Shown: in pieces, positions 45,399-45,448 of the stretch
Numbering within the stretch: the stretch's first letter is position 1
How the letters are laid out: every line of letters begins with the position of its first letter
Position numbers and translations under genes: made by a program
Source of the DNA: Hyphomicrobiales bacterium
Lineage (GTDB): Bacteria; Pseudomonadota; Alphaproteobacteria; Rhizobiales; Rhizobiaceae
Direction of reading: 5' to 3'
NCBI GenBank assembly: GCA_011087605.1
Contig: JAALLE010000024.1
Coordinates: 1 to 45,448, forward strand
Length of the DNA: 45,448 nucleotides
The notes under the pieces: generated by a model
What the model was told of the DNA's origin: nothing
The model's database searches: none
What the model saw: the letters and a program-made list of their open reading frames with translations, nothing else

Positions 45399-45448
45399 TA
45401 ACTACCCAGCTACCCCAACCTGATGCTTTTATAGACGGCCCATCAGAC
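45398..45448 (-). repeat. 51-bp terminal inverted repeat, right copy
   Basis: Exact reverse complement of 2-52. The outward sequence begins GTAACTACCC directly after the acetyltransferase fragment. IS66-family ends also begin with GTAA, so an IS66-like end is possible, but without a transposase this is only a suggestion. The alternative is an assembly-graph junction of k-mer size. Confidence 0.9.

Overview
The window looks like a piece of an alphaproteobacterial chromosome, most likely from the order Hyphomicrobiales (Rhizobiales). This rests on remembered gene order and families: a LdtR-type MarR regulator beside a DUF6163 membrane protein and a YkuD L,D-transpeptidase; the run glyA-nrdR-ribD-ribE-ribH-nusB-thiL; the run bamE / ubiquinol-cytochrome c chaperone / DUF177-plsX-fabH-ihfA-merR-tRNA-Pro; Bpt next to an RDD protein; and a HemB with Asp in place of the zinc cysteines. 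No taxonomic search was possible.

Layout. Positions 1-1150 are a degraded or poorly assembled margin: a small ORF, a frame-shifted lipoprotein and a short ORF with an in-frame stop. Positions 1148-9000 hold rnd and an MFS exporter facing away from aspS, then a lipoprotein, a LysE exporter, ogt and a large secreted protein. parC (9139-11454) is followed by a 739-bp gap with a good minus-strand terminator. Positions 12194-16641 form a minus-strand cluster (RDD protein, SLC13-type transporter, bpt, EamA transporter, stand-alone Lrp domain). Positions 16968-19810 are an accessory-looking patch: a membrane-spanning serine hydrolase, an unknown membrane protein and a frame-shifted XRE regulator. 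hemB follows.

Positions 21081-25392 hold a 3-hydroxyisobutyryl-CoA hydrolase, DUF6163, ldtR, a SnoaL-like protein and a Tat-exported L,D-transpeptidase; the last has a 13-bp perfect inverted repeat upstream. Positions 25526-31117 are one-carbon, riboflavin and thiamine cofactor genes with overlapping or closely spaced starts. Positions 31172-37642 cover transport, outer-membrane assembly (BamE), respiratory assembly and fatty acid/phospholipid initiation (plsX, fabH), then ihfA, a MerR regulator and tRNA-Pro(GGG).

Positions 38036-45398 are a Wzy-type exopolysaccharide locus: OPX export lipoprotein, glycosyltransferase, polyprenyl-phosphate sugar transferase and O-antigen ligase/polymerase-like protein on the minus strand. 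A chain-length protein with a degenerate kinase domain diverges from them, and a truncated CelD/BcsL-like acetyltransferase lies at the edge.

The two ends of the window carry the same 51-bp sequence in inverted orientation (2-52 and 45398-45448), and the right copy cuts the acetyltransferase reading frame. The contig therefore probably stops at two copies of one repeated element or at a shared assembly junction. I saw no CRISPR array, prophage or clear defence system. The least explained items are the terminal repeat, the paired TTAACCAT palindrome at the L,D-transpeptidase gene, the membrane serine hydrolase and the 53-codon ORF after tRNA-Pro.
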